Positions 61,024 through 64,000 of a DNA stretch of 64,000 bases are shown in pieces (within the stretch, counting starts at the first letter, position 1; each line of letters starts with the position of its first letter). The notes below the pieces were generated by a model that did not search any database, was not told the DNA's origin, and was given only the letters and a program-made list of their open reading frames with translations. The translations under genes were made by a program, and so were the position numbers. The DNA is from Skermanella rosea (GTDB lineage: Bacteria > Pseudomonadota > Alphaproteobacteria > Azospirillales > Azospirillaceae). The DNA is taken from NCBI RefSeq assembly GCF_016806835.2, contig NZ_CP086111.1, positions 1,161,001 through 1,225,000 of the forward strand, read 5' to 3'.

Positions 61024-62859
61024 ATGACAATCCGCCGCCTGCCTGAAACCCTGGTCAACCGCATCGCCGCCGGCGAGGTCGTCGAACGCCCGGCCGCCGC
61101 GGTCAAGGAACTGGTCGAGAACGCCCTGGACGCCGGGGCGACCCGGATCGACGTGATCGTGCGCGACGGCGGCCGCTCGCTGATCGCGGTCACCGACGAC
61201 GGCTGCGGCATGACCGGCGACGAGCTGGAACTGGCGGTCGAGCGCCACGCCACCTCCAAGCTGCCCGGCGAGGATCTGCTGAACATCGCGACCCTCGGCT
61301 TCCGGGGCGAGGCGCTGCCCTCGATCGGCGCGGTCAGCCGCATGACCATCACCAGCCGGGCCAGGGGGGCCGACAGCGCGTGGTGCATCTCCGTCGAGGG
61401 GGGCGCCAAGGGCGGGGTGGCCCCGGCTTCCCATCCGCAGGGCACCCGGATCGAGGTGCGGGACCTGTTCTACGCGACCCCGGCACGCCTGAAGTTCCTG
61501 AAGCAGCCGCGGACCGAGTTCGACCACGCGGTCGATGCGGTGGAGCGGCTGGCGATGGCCCATCCCGGCGTCTCCTTCTCCGTGTCGGGCGACGCGCGCA
61601 CCCCGATACGCCTGTCGGCATCCCAGGGCGAGCTGCTGGACGCCCGCCTGACCCGCCTCGGCGCCCTGATGGGCCGGGAATTCTCCGACAACGCGATCCC
61701 GGTCGTCGCCGAACGCGGCGCGGTCAACCTGACCGGCCATATCGGCCTGCCGACGCTCAACCGGCCGACCGCGCGCCACCAATACCTGTTCGTCAACGGC
61801 CGGCCGGTCCGCGACAAGCTGCTGGTCGGCGCGGTGCGGGGCGCCTATGCCGACTTCCTGGCCCGCGACCGCCACCCCATGCTGGCCCTGTTCCTGGACA
61901 TCCATCCGGAGGAAGTGGACGTCAACGTCCACCCGGCCAAGGCGGAAGTCCGGTTCCGCGATTCGGCCCTGGTCCGCGGCCTGATCGTCGGCGCGCTCCG
62001 GCATGCGCTGGCCCAGGCGGGGCACCGCGCCTCCAACACCGTCGGCGCCGCGACCCTGGACGCCTTCACCCCGCGGACCGAGTCCCCCGCCTTCGCGCAG
62101 GCGCCGTCCCGGTTCGATTTCCAGTACGCGCCCGCCGGCGCCCGATCGTCCCACATACCCCGCGACCTGGCCGAAGCGGTGTCATCCTTCCAGGCGCCGC
62201 TGACCGGCTTCGCCTCCCAGCCCTCGGCCCGGCCGGCGACCGCGATGGCATTCGCAGCGGAGCAGGCCCCGCCGCCCGACCATCCCCTGGGTGCCGCGCG
62301 GGCGCAGCTCCACAACACCTACATCGTGGCCCAGACCGGCGACGGCATCGTGATCGTGGACCAGCACGCCGCCCACGAGCGGCTGGTCTACGAGCGGGTC
62401 AAGCAGGCGCTGGTCGACGGCGGCGTCAAGCGCCAGGGCCTGCTGATCCCCGAGGTGGTCGAACTGGACGAGCCCTCCGCCGCCCGGCTGGTGGCGCGGG
62501 CCGACGAGCTGGCCGAGCTCGGCCTCGTGCTGGAGCCGTTCGGCGACGGCTGCGTGGTGGTTCGCGAGTTCCCGGCCCTGCTCGGCAAGGCCGACATCAA
62601 GGGCCTCGTGCGGGACCTCGCCGACGAACTGGCCGAACTGGGCGACGCCCTGAGCCTGCGCGAACGTCTCGACGCGGTCTGCTCGACCATGGCCTGCCAC
62701 GGCTCCGTCCGCGCCGGCCGCAGCCTGAACCAGGACGAGATGAACGCCCTCCTGCGCCAGATGGAGGCCACGCCCCACAGCGGCCAGTGCAACCACGGCC
62801 GCCCGACCTACGTGGAGCTGAAGCTGTCCGACATCGAGCGGCTGTTCGGCCGGCGGTAG
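61024..62859 (+). CDS. mutL: DNA mismatch repair protein MutL
   Basis: A 611-residue mismatch-repair ATPase. The GHKL domain shows [32 protein letters not shown] and [13 protein letters not shown] Ser/Pro/Ala-rich linker (about 350-430) leads to the carboxyl dimerisation domain with [12 protein letters not shown], the metal-binding endonuclease motif found in bacteria lacking MutH, and a late [12 protein letters not shown] motif. It should nick the new strand itself. ATG 61024 ([12 protein letters not shown]) is the usual family start; ATG 61006 is an alternative. Its end faces the DUF389 gene. Confidence 0.96.
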   Translation: MTIRRLPETLVNRIAAGEVVERPAAAVKELVENALDAGATRIDVIVRDGGRSLIAVTDDGCGMTGDELELAVERHATSKLPGEDLLNIATLGFRGEALPSIGAVSRMTITSRARGADSAWCISVEGGAKGGVAPASHPQGTRIEVRDLFYATPARLKFLKQPRTEFDHAVDAVERLAMAHPGVSFSVSGDARTPIRLSASQGELLDARLTRLGALMGREFSDNAIPVVAERGAVNLTGHIGLPTLNRPTARHQYLFVNGRPVRDKLLVGAVRGAYADFLARDRHPMLALFLDIHPEEVDVNVHPAKAEVRFRDSALVRGLIVGALRHALAQAGHRASNTVGAATLDAFTPRTESPAFAQAPSRFDFQYAPAGARSSHIPRDLAEAVSSFQAPLTGFASQPSARPATAMAFAAEQAPPPDHPLGAARAQLHNTYIVAQTGDGIVIVDQHAAHERLVYERVKQALVDGGVKRQGLLIPEVVELDEPSAARLVARADELAELGLVLEPFGDGCVVVREFPALLGKADIKGLVRDLADELAELGDALSLRERLDAVCSTMACHGSVRAGRSLNQDEMNALLRQMEATPHSGQCNHGRPTYVELKLSDIERLFGRR

Positions 62860-62924
62860 GCCGCCATCGCCAGTGCTGCGGCCCGACGCCTGGACCTCGT
62901 CGAAACCACCGGGCAGGCCCCTGA

Positions 62925-63857
62925 TCAGCTCGGCCCGACGCGCTTGCGCCGATGCAGCAGCCGCTTCTTGGCGGCGAGGGTGATCCCGCCGGCCGAGAGA
63001 ACGCAGAAGGCCTCGACAGCCCAACGCCCCAGGGCATCGATCGCGAGTTCGACATTGCCCGAGCCGAGCCCCATGCCGACCAGCGCCATGCTCGGCACCA
63101 GCGCAAGGGCGATCATGACGCCCGTGGCGAAGACGGTCTGCCGCGAAGACGTGATGACGCCGCCCGCGATCCCGGCGATCAGCGAGGTCGCGACCCCTGT
63201 CGCCTCGACCTTCGACCAGTAGTTCACCCAGTGCAGGCTGGTCAGGTCGGAGACCGTGTTCTCGTGCAGCGCCAGGGCGAGGGCCATGCCGAGCGCCGCC
63301 CCGAACGCCAGCAGAAGGTATCCCGCGACGGTCGACTTGATCCCCGCCATCATTCCGCCGCGATGCCCGAGCGCTCCGAAGGCGATGCGCAGCAAGGGCG
63401 CGAAACCCGGTGCGATCAGCATCGCTCCGATCACGACATGGAGGGTGTCCGTGACCAGCCCGAACGCGGCGACGGCTCCGGACAGGGTCATGAGGAGAAG
63501 ATAGTTGATGGAGAGGTTCGACTCCCGCCGCAACAGCGACCCGACCTCCTCCCAGATCGCCTCGTTCCCCTCCTCGTCGAGGGGGCGCGCGTCGCCGGAC
63601 GAGATCACCACCGAAGGCTCGCTGACCGTGACCGATCCTGCCTCCAGCACTCCCATGGCATCCAGGAGCCTGATCACGTCGAGGGCGGCATTGTTGGTCA
63701 GGTCCACGGTCAGGACGTCGTCGTCGGACCCCATGGCGGCGCCTCGGTGCAGAGTGACGCTCGCGATCCCGGGCTGGTCCCGCAGGCGTTCGGCTATGCG
63801 GTTCCGCGTGCCTGGCGAGGTCGTGATGGTGATCGTGCGGGGCAATGTGCCCTCCAT
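62925..63857 (-). CDS. DUF389-domain membrane protein
   Basis: A 310-residue protein with a soluble amino domain of about 120 residues (a ferredoxin-like or ACT-like fold is possible) followed by about six membrane helices. The helices carry the DUF389 marks GAMLIAPGFAPLLRIAFGAL and GVATSLIAGIAGGVITSSRQTVFATGVMIALALVPSMALVG. The function of the family is not established; the membrane part looks like a channel or carrier. It ends in a basic KKRLLHRRKR tail. Upstream, 63858-64000 shows no gene. Confidence 0.85.
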   Translation of the reverse strand: MEGTLPRTITITTSPGTRNRIAERLRDQPGIASVTLHRGAAMGSDDDVLTVDLTNNAALDVIRLLDAMGVLEAGSVTVSEPSVVISSGDARPLDEEGNEAIWEEVGSLLRRESNLSINYLLLMTLSGAVAAFGLVTDTLHVVIGAMLIAPGFAPLLRIAFGALGHRGGMMAGIKSTVAGYLLLAFGAALGMALALALHENTVSDLTSLHWVNYWSKVEATGVATSLIAGIAGGVITSSRQTVFATGVMIALALVPSMALVGMGLGSGNVELAIDALGRWAVEAFCVLSAGGITLAAKKRLLHRRKRVGPS

Positions 63858-64000
63858 GCATCGGGGACGGGGTGACCCCTAAACCGGCGGAGAGGCGTGT
63901 CGGGCACGTCGAAGAGTGGCCGGAAATTCCATCATCACGTCGGCCCGCTTCCGGCCTGCCTTGAACGAGGCCGGCATTGAACAAAGAAGATTGGCCACAG

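Noticed and set aside
63510-63535. GGTTCGACTCCC resembling a tRNA T-arm
   Set aside because: It lies within the DUF389 coding frame and no acceptor, D or anticodon arms surround it.
1-64000. CRISPR arrays, rRNA and tRNA genes, integrase or attachment sites
   Set aside because: No regularly spaced repeats, conserved RNA sequences or integrase-like frames were seen on either strand.

Overview
The window is GC-rich, tightly packed bacterial chromosome. It reads as an alphaproteobacterium of the Rhodospirillales / Azospirillaceae type (Azospirillum- or Skermanella-like; the genus cannot be fixed from this stretch). Supporting signs are a split PntAA/PntAB transhydrogenase, a COQ9-family gene behind peptide deformylase, three HisKA_2-type sensor kinases, an RpoH-type sigma factor beside an ECF sigma/anti-sigma pair, a chemoreceptor with a C-terminal PilZ domain, squalene-hopene cyclase, and a MutL that carries the endonuclease motif. 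I see no rRNA, tRNA, CRISPR array or prophage block.

Layout. 1-2.6 kb is the only accessory-looking part: an IS4-family transposase whose first codons lie in another frame, a small membrane protein, and a lone terminase-small-subunit-like gene. 2.7-7.2 kb holds squalene-hopene cyclase and, divergently, a ClpA-type unfoldase. 7.4-13.5 kb is a plus-strand signalling and stress block: two HisKA_2 kinases, a YqaA-like membrane protein, a UspA protein behind a candidate EcfG-type promoter, and an amino acid:cation symporter overlapping uspA. 13.5-29.8 kb is mixed metabolism: an LpxH-like phosphoesterase, a hydrolase-TPR fusion, a small lipoprotein, a GH13 glucosidase, a fused indolepyruvate ferredoxin oxidoreductase, a MocR regulator divergent from an EamA exporter, a cysteine-cluster protein, a third HisKA_2 kinase, an acyl-CoA synthetase and oligoendopeptidase F. 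29.8-30.7 kb has no ordinary gene but carries two strong hairpins around a 22-codon ORF with a nearly complete match to the 16S anti-Shine-Dalgarno tail. 30.7-41.2 kb: MCP-PilZ receptor, an unknown 99-residue protein, a UbiB-family kinase, a secreted duplicated four-cysteine protein, pntAA-pntAB-pntB, and a GAF-PAS-GGDEF-EAL protein. 41.2-46.7 kb: a palindromic repeat, rpsU, def-COQ9, a sugar epimerase, a lambda-crystallin-like dehydrogenase and a 2-hydroxyacid dehydrogenase.

The most interesting unit is the minus-strand cassette 50347-46967. Two membrane-anchored proteins that look like paralogues of each other, each with two cysteines, bracket an RpoH-like sigma factor, an ECF sigma factor and its membrane anti-sigma factor. 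It looks like an envelope-stress system whose outer components I do not recognise.

50.7-62.9 kb is a long plus-strand run: ileS, lspA, a DUF3035 lipoprotein, an active/inactive M16 peptidase pair, pgi, a pentapeptide-repeat protein and mutL. A DUF389 membrane protein ends the window. Start codons were chosen from ribosome-binding sites and family length; uncertain ones are flagged.
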